A stretch of 64,000 nt of DNA from positions 372,001 through 436,000 of the forward strand of contig NW_027480599.1 of NCBI RefSeq assembly GCF_051401765.1, written 5' to 3'. Each line of letters opens with the position of its first letter. Position 1 is the first letter of the stretch. Shown piece after piece: positions 37,545-48,599 of this stretch. The position numbers and the translations under genes were made by a program. The notes under the pieces were generated by a model. That model had not been told where the DNA came from and made no database searches. It saw only the letters and a program-made list of their open reading frames with translations. This DNA is from Calliopsis andreniformis. Its lineage: Eukaryota; Arthropoda; Insecta; Hymenoptera; Andrenidae.

Positions 37545-38872
37545 GTGATCAATCTGCTATACCCAATCCTCAATCTTCAATTCTCAATCATCAATCCTCA
37601 ATCCTCAATCCTCAATCCTCAATCTTCGATCCTCAATACTCAATCTTCAATCCTCAATCCTCATTCCTCAATCCTCAATCCACATTCTTCAATCCTCAAC
37701 ACCCAATCCTCAACCTTCAATCCGCAATCCTCAGCCCTCAATTCTCAATCCTCAATCCTCAATCCTCAGACCTCAAACATCAATACTCAACCCTCAGTCC
37801 TCGTCCTCAATCCACAACCCTCAATCCTCGATCCTCAAACTTCAATCATCAATATTCAATCTCCAATCCTCAATCCGCAATCATCAATACTCAATCCACA
37901 ATCCTCAATGTTTAATCCTCAATAACCAATCTTCAATCTTCAATCCTCAATCCTCAATCCTCAATCCTCAATCCTCAATCCTCAATCCTCAGTCTTCAAT
38001 CCTCAGTCCCCAATCCTCAACATTCAACCCTCAATCCTCAATCCTCAATCCTCGATCCTCAGTCCTCAATCCTCAATTCTCAATCCTCAATGTTCAATCC
38101 GCAATACCCAATCCTCAATCTTCAATCCTCAACCCTCAATCCTCAATCCTCAATCCTCAATCCTCAATCCTCAGTCCTCAAACCTTAATCCTGAATCCTC
38201 AATCCTGAATCCTCAATCTTCAGCCCTCAGCCCTCAACAATCAGTTGTCAATCCTCAATCCTCAATGGAATATCATCAATTCACAGTTTTCAATACTCTA
38301 TACTCAATCTGCAATCCTCAGTTCTCAATCCACAGTCCTCAATCCTCAAACCTCAATCCTCAATCGTCAGCCCTCGTCCTCAATCCTCAACACTCAATCC
38401 TCAATCCTCAATCTTCAATCATCAATACTCAATCTTCAATCCTCAATCCTCAATCTTCAATCCTCAATCCTCAATTCTCAGTCCTCAATACTCAATCCTC
38501 AATCGTCAATCCTCAATCCCCAATCCTCAATCTTCAATCCTCAATCCTCAATCCTCAATCCTCAATCTTCAATCCTCAATCCTCAATCCTCAATCCTCAA
38601 TCCTCAATCCTCAATCTTCAATCCTTAATACTCTATCTTCAATCCTCGATCCTCAATCCTCGATCCTCAATCCTCAATCCTCAATTCTCAGTCCTCAGTC
38701 CTCAATCTTCAATCCTCAATACTCAATGTTCAATCCTCAATCCTCAATCCTCAATCCTCAATCTTCAATCCTCAATACTGAATCTACAATCCTCAATCCT
38801 CAATCCTCAATCCTCAATCCTCAATCCTCCTTCTTCTATCCTCAACACCCAATCCTCAATCTTCAATCCTCA
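37545..38872 (+). repeat. 1328 bp block, copy 1 of 3
   Basis: Anchored on the rare phrase GTGATCAATCTGCTATACCC. It contains two six-base TCGTCC units, and 1328 equals 190 x 7 minus 2. It ends with a truncated A cassette (38277) and CTCGATCC pairs. Confidence 0.9.
38277..38312 (+). repeat. Cassette A, truncated 3'
   Basis: Only the first five or so units are present (CAATTCACAG through ATCTGCAATC). The sequence then passes into ordinary heptamers (CTCAGTTCTC) and the TCTATCC-ACAAACA half is missing. It belongs to the first copy of the 1328 bp block. Confidence 0.85.
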
Positions 38873-40200
38873 GTGATCAATCTGCTATACCCATTCCTCA
38901 ATCTTCAATTCTCAATCATCAATCCTCAATCCTCAATCCTCAATCCTCAATCTTCGATCCTCAATACTCAATCTTCAATCCTCAATCCTCATTCCTCAAT
39001 CCTCAATCCACATTCTTCAATCCTCAACACCCAATCCTCAACCTTCAATCCGCAATCCTCAGTCCTCAATTCTCAATCCTCAATCCTCAATCCTCAGACC
39101 TCAAACATCAATACTCAACCCTCAGTCCTCGTCCTCAATCCACAACCCTCAATCCTCGATCCTCAAACTTCAATCATCAATATTCAATCTTCAATCCTCA
39201 ATCCGCAATCATCAATACTCAATCCACAATCCTCAATGTTTAATCCTCAATACCCAATCTTCAATCTTCAATCCTCAATCCTCAATCCTCAATCCTCAAT
39301 CCTCAATCCTCAATCCTCAGTCTTCAGTCCTCAGTCCCCAATCCTCAACATTCAACCCTCAATCCTCAATCCTCAATCCTCGATCCTCAGTCCTCAATCC
39401 TCAATTCTCAATCCTCAATGTTCAATCCGCAATACCCAATCCTCAATCTTCAATCCTCAACCCTCAATCCTCAATCCTCAATCCTCAATCCTCAATCCTC
39501 AGTCCTCAAACCTTAATCCTGAATCCTCAATCCTGAATCCTCAATCTTCAGCCCTCAGCCCTCAACAATCAGTTGTCAATCCTCAATCCTCAATGGAATA
39601 TCATCAATTCACAGTTTTCAATACTCTATACTCAATCTGCAATCCTCAGTTCTCAATCCACAGTCCTCAATCCTCAAACCTCAATCCTCAATCGTCAGCC
39701 CTCGTCCTCAATCCTCAACACTCAATCCTCAATCCTCAACCTTCAATCATCAATACTCAATCTTCAATCCTCAATCCTCAATCTTCAATCCTCAATCCTC
39801 AATTCTCAGTCCTCAATACTCAATCCTCAATCGTCAATCCTCAATCCCCAATCCTCAATCTTCAATCCTCAATCCTCAATCCTCAATCCTCAATCTTCAA
39901 TCCTCAATCCTCAATCCTCAATCCTCAATCCTCAATCCTCAATCTTCAATCCTTAATACTCTATCTTCAATCCTCGATCCTCAATCCTCGATCCTCAATC
40001 CTCAATCCTCAATTCTCAGTCCTCAGTCCTCAATCTTCAATCCTCAATACTCAATGTTCAATCCTCAATCCTCAATCCTCAATCCTCAATCTTCAATCCT
40101 CAATACTGAATCTTCAATCCTCAATCCTCAATCCTCAATCCTCAATCCTCAATCCTCATTCTTCTATCCTCAACACCCAATCCTCAATCTTCAATCCTCA
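38873..40200 (+). repeat. 1328 bp block, copy 2 of 3
   Basis: Direct continuation at exactly 1328 bp. By eye it differs from copy 1 at only a few positions, for example CTATACCCATTCC versus CTATACCCAATCC, and TACCCAATC versus TAACCAATC near 39253. Confidence 0.9.
39605..39640 (+). repeat. Cassette A, truncated 3' (second block copy)
   Basis: The breakpoint is identical to the copy at 38277, exactly 1328 bp downstream, so the truncation predates the block duplication. Confidence 0.87.
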
Positions 40201-41320
40201 GTGATCAATCTGCTATACCCAATCCTCAATCTTCAATTCTCAATCATCAATCCTCAATCCTCAATCCTCAATCCTCAATCTTCGATCCTCAATACTCAAT
40301 CTTCAATCCTCAATCCTCATTCCTCAATCCTCAATCCACATTCTTCAATCCTCAACACCCAATCCTCAACCTTCAATCCGCAATCCTCAGTCCTCAATTC
40401 TCAATCCTCAATCCTCAATCCTCAGACCTCAAACATCAATACTCAACCCTCAGTCCTCGTCCTCAATCCACAAACCTCAATCCTCGATCCTCAAACTTCA
40501 ATCATCAATATTCAATCTTCAATCCTCAATCCGCAATCATCAATACTCAATCCACAATCCTCAATGTTTAATCCTCAATACCCAAATAATCTTCAATCCT
40601 CAATCCTCAATCCTCAATCCTCAGTCTTCAATCCTCAGTCCCCAATCCTCAACATTCAACCCTCAATCCTCAATCCTCAATCCTCGATCCTCAGTCCTCA
40701 ATCCTCAATTCTCAATCCTCAATGTTCAATCCGCAATACCCAATCCTCAATCTTCAATCCTCAACCCTCAATCCTCAATCCTCAATCCTCAATCCTCAAT
40801 CCTCAGTCCTCAAACCTTAATCCTGAATCCTCAATTCTGAATCCTCAATCTTCAGCCCTCAGCCCTCAACAATCAGTTGTCAATCCTCAATCCTCAATGG
40901 AATATCATCAATTCACAGTTTTCAATACTCTATACTCAATCTGCAATCCTCAGTCCTCAATCCACAATCCTCAATCCTCAAACCTCAATCCCCAATCGTC
41001 AGCCCTCGTCCTCAATCCTCAACACTCAATCCTCAATCCTCAATCTTCAATCATCAATACTCAATCTTCAATCCTCAATCCTCAATCTTCAATCCTCAAT
41101 CCTCAATCCTCAATCCTCAATCCTCAATCCTCAATCTTCAAGCCTCAATACCCAATCTTCAATCCTCAATCCTCAATCCTCAATCCTCAATCCTCAATCC
41201 TCTATCCTCAATCTTCAATCCTCAATCCTCAATCCTCAATCCTCAATCCTCAATCCTCAATCTTCAATCCTTAATACTCTATCTTCAATCCTCGATCCTC
41301 AATCCTCGATCCCCAATCCT
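40201..41320 (+). repeat. 1328 bp block, copy 3 of 3 (contracted, diverges at right)
   Basis: It matches copy 2 but is 24 bp shorter near 40580-40620: three heptamers are missing and CCAATCTTCAATCT has become CCAAATAATCT. From about 41.13 kb it carries CTTCAAGCC, two extra units, and then a different right flank that leads into the 41.24 kb block. Confidence 0.87.
40909..40944 (+). repeat. Cassette A, truncated 3' (third block copy)
   Basis: The breakpoint is the same as at 39605, at an offset of 1304 bp because the third block is 24 bp shorter upstream. After the break it reads CTCAGTCCTC rather than CTCAGTTCTC. Confidence 0.87.
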
Positions 41321-42626
41321 CAATCCTCAAACCTCAATCTTCAATCCTCAATACTCAATCTTCAGTCCTCAGTCCTCAATCCTCGGTCCTCAATACTCAA
41401 TCGTCAATCTCCAATCCTGAATACTCAATCTTCAATTCTCAATCCTCAATCCTCAATCCTCAATCCTCTATCTTCAATCCTCAATACTCAATCTTCAATC
41501 CTCAGTCCTCAATCCTCGGTCCTCAATACTCAATAGTCAATCTCCAATCCTGAATACTCAATCTTCAATTCTCAATCCTCAATCCTCAATCCTCAATCCT
41601 CAATCCTCATTCTTCAATCCTCAATACCCAATCCTCAATCTTCAATCCTCAATCCTCAATCCTCAATTCTCAACCCTCAATCCTCAGTCCTCAGTCCTCA
41701 AACCTCAATCCTCAAACCTCAGCCCGTACCATCAATCCTCAGTCTTGAATACTCAATCCTCAATCTTCAATCCTCAATGCTCAATCCTCAATCCTCAATC
41801 CTCAATACTCAATCTCCAATCCTCAATCCCCAATCCTCAATCCTCAATGCGCAATACTCAACCCTCAGTCCTCGTCCTCAATCCACAACCATCAATACTC
41901 AATCCTCAATCTTCAATCATCAATATTCAATCTTCAGTGCTCAATCCTCAATCCTCAATCCTCAATTCTCACCACTCAATGTTCAGTCCGCAGTACCCAA
42001 TCCTCAATCTTCAATCCTCAATCCTCAATCCTCAATCCCCAATCCTCAACCTTCAAGCCTCAATACTCAATCTTCAATCCTCAATCCTCAATCCTCAATC
42101 CTCAATCCTTAATCCTCAATCCTCAGTCTTCAATCCTCAATCCTCAATCCTCAATCCTCAATCCTCAATCCTCAATCTTCAATCCTCAATACTCAATCTT
42201 CAATCCTCAATCCTCAATCCTCGATCCTCAATCCTCAATCCTCAAGCCTCAATCTTCAATCCTCAATACTCAATCTTCAATCCTCAGTCCTCAATCCTCG
42301 GTCCTCAATACTCAATAGTCAATCTCCAATCCTGAATACTCAATCTTCAATTCTCAATCCTCAATCCTCAATCCTCAATCCTCAATCCTCATTCTTCAAT
42401 CCTCAATACCCAATCCTCAATCTTCAATCCTCAAACCTCAGCCCGTACCATCAATCCTCAGTCTTCAATACTCAATCCTCAATCTTCAATCCTCAATACT
42501 CAATATTCAATCATCAATCCTCTGTCCTCAAACCTCGATTCTGAATCCTCAATCCTGCATCTTCAATCTTCAGCCCTCAGTCCTCAGCAACCAGTTGTCA
42601 ATCTTCAATCCCCAATAGAATATCCT

Positions 42627-42722
42627 CAATTCACAGTTTTCAATACCCAATACTCAATCTGCAATCTTCAAATCTCTATCCACAAACATCAAACCTCATC
42701 ATTCAACCCTCAACACTCAGTC
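42627..42722 (+). repeat. Cassette A (CAAACCTCATC sub-type)
   Basis: Partner of 34262 at an offset of 8365 bp, with the same CATCAAACCTCATC change. Confidence 0.87.
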
Positions 42723-43192
42723 ACCAATCCTCAATATTCAATCCTCCATCCACAATCCTCAATCCTCAATCCTCAATCCTCAACCGTCATGCTTCAATCC
42801 TCAATACTCAATCTTCAATCCTCAATCCTCAGTCCTCAATTCTCAATCCACAATCCTCAATCGTCAGACCTCAAACATCAATACTCAACCCTCAGTCCTC
42901 GTCCTCAATCCAAAACCCTCAATCCTCGATCCTCAATCTTCAATCATCAATATTCAATCTTCAATCCTCAATCCTCAATCCTCAATACTCAATCCACAAT
43001 CCTCAATGTTCAATCCTCAATACCCAAACCTCAATCTTCAATCCTCAATCCTCAATCCTCAATCCTCAATCCTCAATCCTCAATCCTCAGTCCCCAAACC
43101 ACAATCCTGAATCCTCAAACCTGAATCCTCAGTCTTCAGCCCTCAGTCCTCAACAATCAGTTGTCAATCCTCAATCCTCAATAGTATATCCT

Positions 43193-43290
43193 AAATTCAC
43201 AGGTTTCAATACTCAATACTCAAAATGAAATCTTCAAATCTCTATCCACAAACATCAATTCTCATCACTCAACCCTCAACACTCAATCCT
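43193..43290 (+). repeat. Cassette A (AAAATGAAATC sub-type)
   Basis: The copy opens AAATTCACAGG and has AAAATGAAATC. It lies in the roughly 0.9 kb stretch that has no counterpart in the otherwise matching 22.6-26.9 kb block. Confidence 0.87.
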
Positions 43291-43737
43291 CAATCCTCAA
43301 TCTTCAATCCTCAATACTCAATCTTCAATCCTCAATCCTCAACCCTCGGTCCTCAATCCTCAATCGTCAATCTGCAATCCTGAATACTCAATCGTCGATC
43401 CTCAATCCTCAATCCTCAATCCTCAATCCTCAATCCTCATTCTTCAATCCTCAATTCCCAATCCTCAATCTTGAATCCTCAGTCCTCGATCCTCAATTCT
43501 CAACCCTCAATCCTCAGTCCTCAGACCTCAAACCTCAATCCTCAAACCTCAGCCCTCATCCTCAATCCTCAATCCTCAATCCTCAATCCTCAATCTTCAA
43601 TCCTCAATACTCAATCTCCAATCCTCAATCCTCAGTCCTCAAACCTTAATCCTGAATCCTCAATCCTGAATCCTCAATCTTCAGCCCTCAGTCCTCAACA
43701 GTCAGTTGTCAATCCTCAATCCTCAATGGAATATCAT

Positions 43738-43833
43738 CAATTCACAGTTCTCAATACTCAATACTCAATCTGAAATCTTCAAATCTCTATCCACAAACAT
43801 CAATTCTCACCACTCAACACTCAACACTCCGTC
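43738..43833 (+). repeat. Cassette A (ATCTGAAATC sub-type)
   Basis: Partner of 24152, with two private changes: CAGTTCTC for CAGTTTTC and CTCACCACTC for CTCATCACTC. Confidence 0.87.
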
Positions 43834-44614
43834 CCCAATCCTCAATCTTCAATCCTCAATCCTCAATCCTCATTCTTCAATACTCAATGCCCAGCCCTCA
43901 ATCTTCAATCCTCAATCCTCAATCGTCAATTCTCAATCCTCAATCCTCAATCATCAATACTCAATCTTCAATCCTCAATCCTCAATCCTCAATCCTCAAT
44001 GCTCAATCCTCAATCCTCAATCCTCAACCCTCAATCCTCAATCCTCAATACTCAATCTGCAATCCTCAATCCACAATCCTCAATCCTCAATCCTCATTCT
44101 TCAATACTCAATGCCCAACCCTCAATCTTCAATCGTCGATCCTCAATCCTCAATTCTCAATCCTCAATCCTCAATCATCAATCCTCAATCCTCAATCCTC
44201 AACACTCAATCCTCAATACTCAATCTTCAATCCTCAATCCTCAATTCTCAATCCTCAATACTGAATCCTCAAACCTCAATCCTCAATCCTCAAACCTCAA
44301 TCCTCACTCTTCAATCCTCAATACCCAATCCTCAATCTTCAATCCTCAATCCTCAATCCTCAATTCTCAATCCTCAATCCTCAATCTTCGGACCTCAAAC
44401 ATCAATCCTCAAACCTCAGTCCTCAACCGTCAGTCCCCGTCCTCAATCCTCAAACATGAATCCTCAATCCTCAATATTCAATCATCAATACACAATCTTC
44501 AATCCTCAATACTCAATCCTCAATCCTCAATCCTCAATCCTCAATATTCAACGCAAAACTGTCAACCATCAATCCTCAATACTCAACCATCAATCCTCAA
44601 TTCTCAATACTCAA

Positions 44615-44740
44615 TAGAATATCCTGAATTCTCATGATTCAATACTCAATCCTCAATATTCAATAATCAAATCGCAATCCTCAAACATCAACTCTCAACA
44701 CTCAATCCTCAATACTCTGTCCACTCTCTTCAATCCTCCA
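44615..44740 (+). repeat. Cassette D
   Basis: Partner of 25029 at an offset of 19586 bp. Its upstream flank has CAACGCAAAACTG where other copies have CAACGCACAACCC. Confidence 0.87.
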
Positions 44741-45724
44741 TCCTCAATCTTCAATCCTCAAGCGTCAATCCTCAATCCTCAATCCTCAATCCTCAATCCC
44801 CAATCCTCAACCCTCAATCCTCAGTCCTCAAACCTCAATCCGGAATCCTCAATCCTGAATACTCAATCTTCAGCCGTCAGTCCTCAACAATCAATTGTCA
44901 ATCCTCAATCCTCAATATTCAATCCTCAATCCTCAATCCGCAATCATCAATCCTCAATCTTCAATCCTCAATACTCAATCTTCAATCCTCAATCTTCAAT
45001 CCTCAGTCCTCAATCCTCAATCCTCAATCATCAATCTTCAATCCTCAGACCTCAAACAGCAATACTCGACCGTCAGGCCTCGTCCTCAATCCACAACCAT
45101 CAATACTCAATCCTCAATCTTCAATCATCAATACTCAATCTTCAATCCTCAATCCTCGGTCCTCAATCCTCAATCGCCAATCTCCAATCCTGAATACTCA
45201 ACCTTCAATCCTCAATCCTCAATCCTCAATACTCTATCCTCAATCCTCATACTTCAATCCTCAATACCCAATCCTCAATCTTCAATCCTCAATCCTCAAT
45301 CCTCAATTCTCAATCCTCAATCCTCAGTCCTCAGTCCTCAAACCTCAATCCTCAACCCCCAGCCCTCATCCTCAATCCTCAATCATCAATCCTCAATCCT
45401 CAATCTTCAATCCTCAATACTCAATCTTCAGTCCTCAATCCTTAGTACACAATCTTCAATCCTCAAAGCTCAATCCTCAATCCTCAATCCTCAGACCTCA
45501 ATCCTCAATCCTCAATCCTCAAACCTCAATCCTCAACCGTCAGTCCTCGTCCTCAAACCTCAACTTCCAATCCTCAATCCTCAATCTTCAATCATCAATA
45601 CTCTATCTTCAATCCTCAATCCTCAATCCTGAATCCTCAATCCTCAATCCTCAATATTCAACGCACAACCCTCAGCCAGAAATGCTCAATACTCAACCAT
45701 CAATCCTCAATTCTCAATACTCAA

Positions 45725-45850
45725 TAGAATATCCTGAATTCTCATGGTTTAATACTCAATCCACAATATTCAATAATCAAATATGAATCCTCAAACATCA
45801 ATTCTCAAAACTCAATCCTCAACACTCAGTCCTCTCTCATCAATCCTCCA
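45725..45850 (+). repeat. Cassette D, CATGGTTTAATAC variant
   Basis: Partner of 26845. It is followed only 266 bp later (38 exact units) by another D cassette, the tightest D spacing in the window. Confidence 0.86.
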
Positions 45851-45990
45851 TCCTCAATCCTCAATCCTCGAGCGTCAATCCTCAATCCTCAATCCTCAAC
45901 CCTCAATCCTCAGTCCTCAATATTCAACGCACAACCCTCAACCATCAATCCTCAATACTCAACCATCAATCCTCAATTCTCAATACTCAA

Positions 45991-46116
45991 TAGAATATCC
46001 TGAATTCTCATGATTCAATACTCAATCCTCAATATTCAATAATCAAATCGCAATCCTCAAACATCAACTCTCAACACTCAATCCTCAATACTCTGTCCAC
46101 TCTCTTCAATCCTCCA
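45991..46116 (+). repeat. Cassette D
   Basis: A typical D copy, joined to the preceding variant copy through a TCAGTCC-TCAATATTCAACGC junction that looks like a block fusion. Confidence 0.86.
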
Positions 46117-47110
46117 TCCTCAATCTTCAATCCTCAAGCGTCAATCCTCAATCCTCAATCCTCATTCCCCAATCCTCAACCCTCAATCCTCAGTCCTCAA
46201 ACCTCAATCCGGAATCCTCAATCCTGAATACTCAATCTTCGGCCGTCAGTCCTCAACAATCAATTGTCAATCCTCAATCCTCAATATTCAATCCTCAATC
46301 CTCAATCCGCAATCCTCAATCCTCAATCTTCAATCCTCAATAATCAATCTTCAATCCTCAATCTTCAATCTTCAATCCTCAATCCTCAATCCTCAATCAT
46401 CAATCTTCAATCCTCAGACCTCAAACAGCAATACTCGACCGTCAGGCCTCGTCCTCAATCCACAACCATCAATACTCAATCCTCAATCTGTAATCTTCAA
46501 TCCTCAATCCTCAATCCTCGGTCCTCAATCCTCAATCGTCAATCTCCAATCCTGAATACTCAATCTTCAATCCTCAATCCTGAATCCTCAATCCTCTATC
46601 CTCAATCCTCATACTTCAATCCTCAATACCCAATCCTCAATCTTCAATCCTCAATCCTCAATCCTCAATTCTCAATCCTCAATCCTCAGTCCTCAGTCCT
46701 CAAACCTCAATCCTCAACCCCCAGCCCTCATCCTCAATCCTCAATCATCAATCCTCAATCCTCAATCTTCAATCCTCAATACTCAATCTTCAATCCTCAA
46801 TCCTCAGCCCACAAGCTTCAATCCTCAAAGCTCAATCCTCAATCCTCAATACTCAGTCCTCAATCCTCAATCTTCAATCCTCAATACACAATCTTCAATC
46901 CTCAATCCTCAATCTTCAATCCTCAACCCTCAGTCCTCAATTCTCAATCCTCAATCCTCAATCCTCAGACCTCAAACATCAATACTCAACCCTCAGTCCT
47001 CGTCCTCAATCCACAACCCTCAATCCTCGATCCTCAATCTTCAATCATCAATATTCAATCTTCAATCCTCAATCCTCAATCCTCAATCCTCAATACTCAA
47101 TCCACAATCC

Positions 47111-47233
47111 TCAATGTTCAATCCTCAATACCCAAACCTCAATCTTCAATCCTCAATTCTCAATCCTCAATCCTCAATCCTCAATCTTCAATCCTCAATA
47201 CTCAATCTTCAATGCTCAATCCTCAATCCTCAA
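47111..47233 (+). repeat. Local 329 bp-spaced repeat, first copy
   Basis: About 123 bp beginning ATGTTCAATCC and including TACCCAAACC is repeated 329 bp (47 heptamers) downstream. A D cassette lies between the two copies. Confidence 0.83.
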
Positions 47234-47303
47234 TATTCAACGCACAAACCTCAACCATCAATCCTCAATACTCAATCATCAATCCTCAATTCTCAATACC
47301 CAA

Positions 47304-47429
47304 AAGAATATCCTGAATGCTCATGGTTCAATACTCAATCCACAATATTCAATAATCAAATCTCAACCCTCAAACATCAATTCTCAACACGCAATCCTCA
47401 ACACTCAGTCCTCTCTCTTCAATCCTCCA
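47304..47429 (+). repeat. Cassette D, AAAGAATATCC variant
   Basis: The usual AATAGAATATCC is AAAAGAATATCC here, and the right half has CATCAATTCTCAACACGC. Like 2030, it is intermediate between D and A. Confidence 0.84.
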
Positions 47430-47439
47430 TCCTCCATCC

Positions 47440-47562
47440 TCAATGTTCAATCCTCAATACCCAAACCTCAATCTTCAATCCTCAATTCTCAATCCTCAAT
47501 CCTCAATCCTCAATCTTCAATCCTCAATACTCAATCTTCAATGCTCAATCCTCAATCCTCAA
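47440..47562 (+). repeat. Local 329 bp-spaced repeat, second copy
   Basis: This matches 47111-47233 with no difference seen by eye. It then continues into CAATCATC phrases instead of CAACGCAC. Confidence 0.83.
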
Positions 47563-47674
47563 TCCTCAATCATCAATCCTCAATCATCAATCCTCAATCT
47601 TCAATACTCAATCCTCAAGCCGCAATCCTCAATCCTCAATACTCAGCCATCAATCCTCAATTCTCAATACTCAA

Positions 47675-47800
47675 TAGAATATCCTGAACTCTCAGGATTC
47701 TATACTCAAACCTCAATCCTCAACCCTCAGCCCTCATTCTCAATCCTCAATCCACAATCCTGAAACCTCAATCCTCAACCGTCAGTCCTCGTCCTCAATC
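47675..47800 (+). repeat. Cassette E
   Basis: It has CTGAACTCTCAGG and a TGAAACC unit. It follows the D variant at 47304 by 370 bp. Confidence 0.84.
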
Positions 47801-47964
47801 CTCAACCCTCAATCCTCAATCCTCCCATCTTCAATCATCAATACTCAATCCTCAATCCTCAGTCCTCAAACCTTAATCCTGAATCCTCAATCCTGAATCC
47901 TCAATCTTCAGCCCTCAGTCCTCAACAATCAGTTGTCAATCCTCAATCCTCAATGGAATATCAT

Positions 47965-48000
47965 CAATTCACAGTTTTCAATACTCTATACTCAATCTGC
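47965..48000 (+). repeat. Cassette A, truncated 3' (distant copy)
   Basis: It has the same break as the truncated copies at 38277-40909 and continues CTCAGTCCTC like the copy at 40909. This shows that a piece of the 1.3 kb block also sits 7 kb away. Confidence 0.85.
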
Positions 48001-48322
48001 AATCCTCAGTCCTCAATCCACAATCCTCAATCCTCAAACCTCAATCCTCAATCGTCAGCCCTCGTCCTCAATCCTCAACACTCAATCCTCAATCCTCAAT
48101 CTTCAATCATCAATCCTCAATCCTCAATCCTCAATCCTCAATCCTCAATCCTCAATCCTCAACCTTCAATCCTCAATACTCAATCTTCAATCCTCAATCC
48201 TCAATCCTCAATCCTCAATCATCAATCCTCAGTCATCAATCCTCAATCTTCAATACTCAACCCTCAACCCTCAAACATCAATCCTCAATAATCAACCATC
48301 AATCCTCAATTCTCAATACTCA

Positions 48323-48445
48323 ATAGAATGTCCTGAATTCTGAGGATTCTATAATCAAACCCCAATCCTCAGCCCTCAGCCCTCATTCTCAAACCTCAAT
48401 CCACAATCCTCAATCCTCAATCCTCAACCGTCAGTCATCGTCCTC
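48323..48445 (+). repeat. Cassette E (TTCTGAGGATTC sub-type)
   Basis: GAATTCTGAGGATTC replaces GAATTCTCAGGATTC, and the end is CAGTCATCGTCC. Copies at 51976 and 56746 share this. Confidence 0.85.
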
Positions 48446-48599
48446 AATCCTCAACCCTCAATACTCAATCCTCCCATCTTCAATCATCAATACTCTAACT
48501 TCAATCCTCAATCCTCAATCCTCAGTCCTCAAACCTCAATCCTGAATCCTCAATCCTGAATCCTCAGTCTTCAGCCTTGAGTCCTCAACAATCAGTCGT

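Larger units (their letters stand above)
41238..45775 (+). repeat. Large dispersed duplication, second copy (partner 22560-26895)
   Basis: The matching block carries an additional stretch of about 0.9 kb (about 42.43-43.33 kb). Its first part, to about 43.08 kb, is closely related to 34.07-34.72 kb. It ends with the rare CATGGTTTAATAC form of cassette D, as the first copy does. Confidence 0.82.
46117..48570 (+). repeat. Region: mixed D, E and A blocks
   Basis: This stretch has no gene. 46.26-46.8 kb resembles the D-type block at 44.9 kb (offset 1369 bp). 47111-47233 is repeated at 47440-47562. E cassettes are at 47675 and 48323, and a truncated A cassette is at 47965. The dense mixing suggests several block junctions. 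Confidence 0.82.

Noticed and set aside
38726..40204. Longest open stretch, 492 codons on the + strand, as a possible protein gene.
   Set aside because: Its translation is only the SSILNPQ cycle with variants. Equivalent open stretches overlap it in other frames, its ends are set by substitutions and six-base units, and there is no start context, signal peptide, domain or non-repeat sequence. The same holds for all other open stretches in the window.
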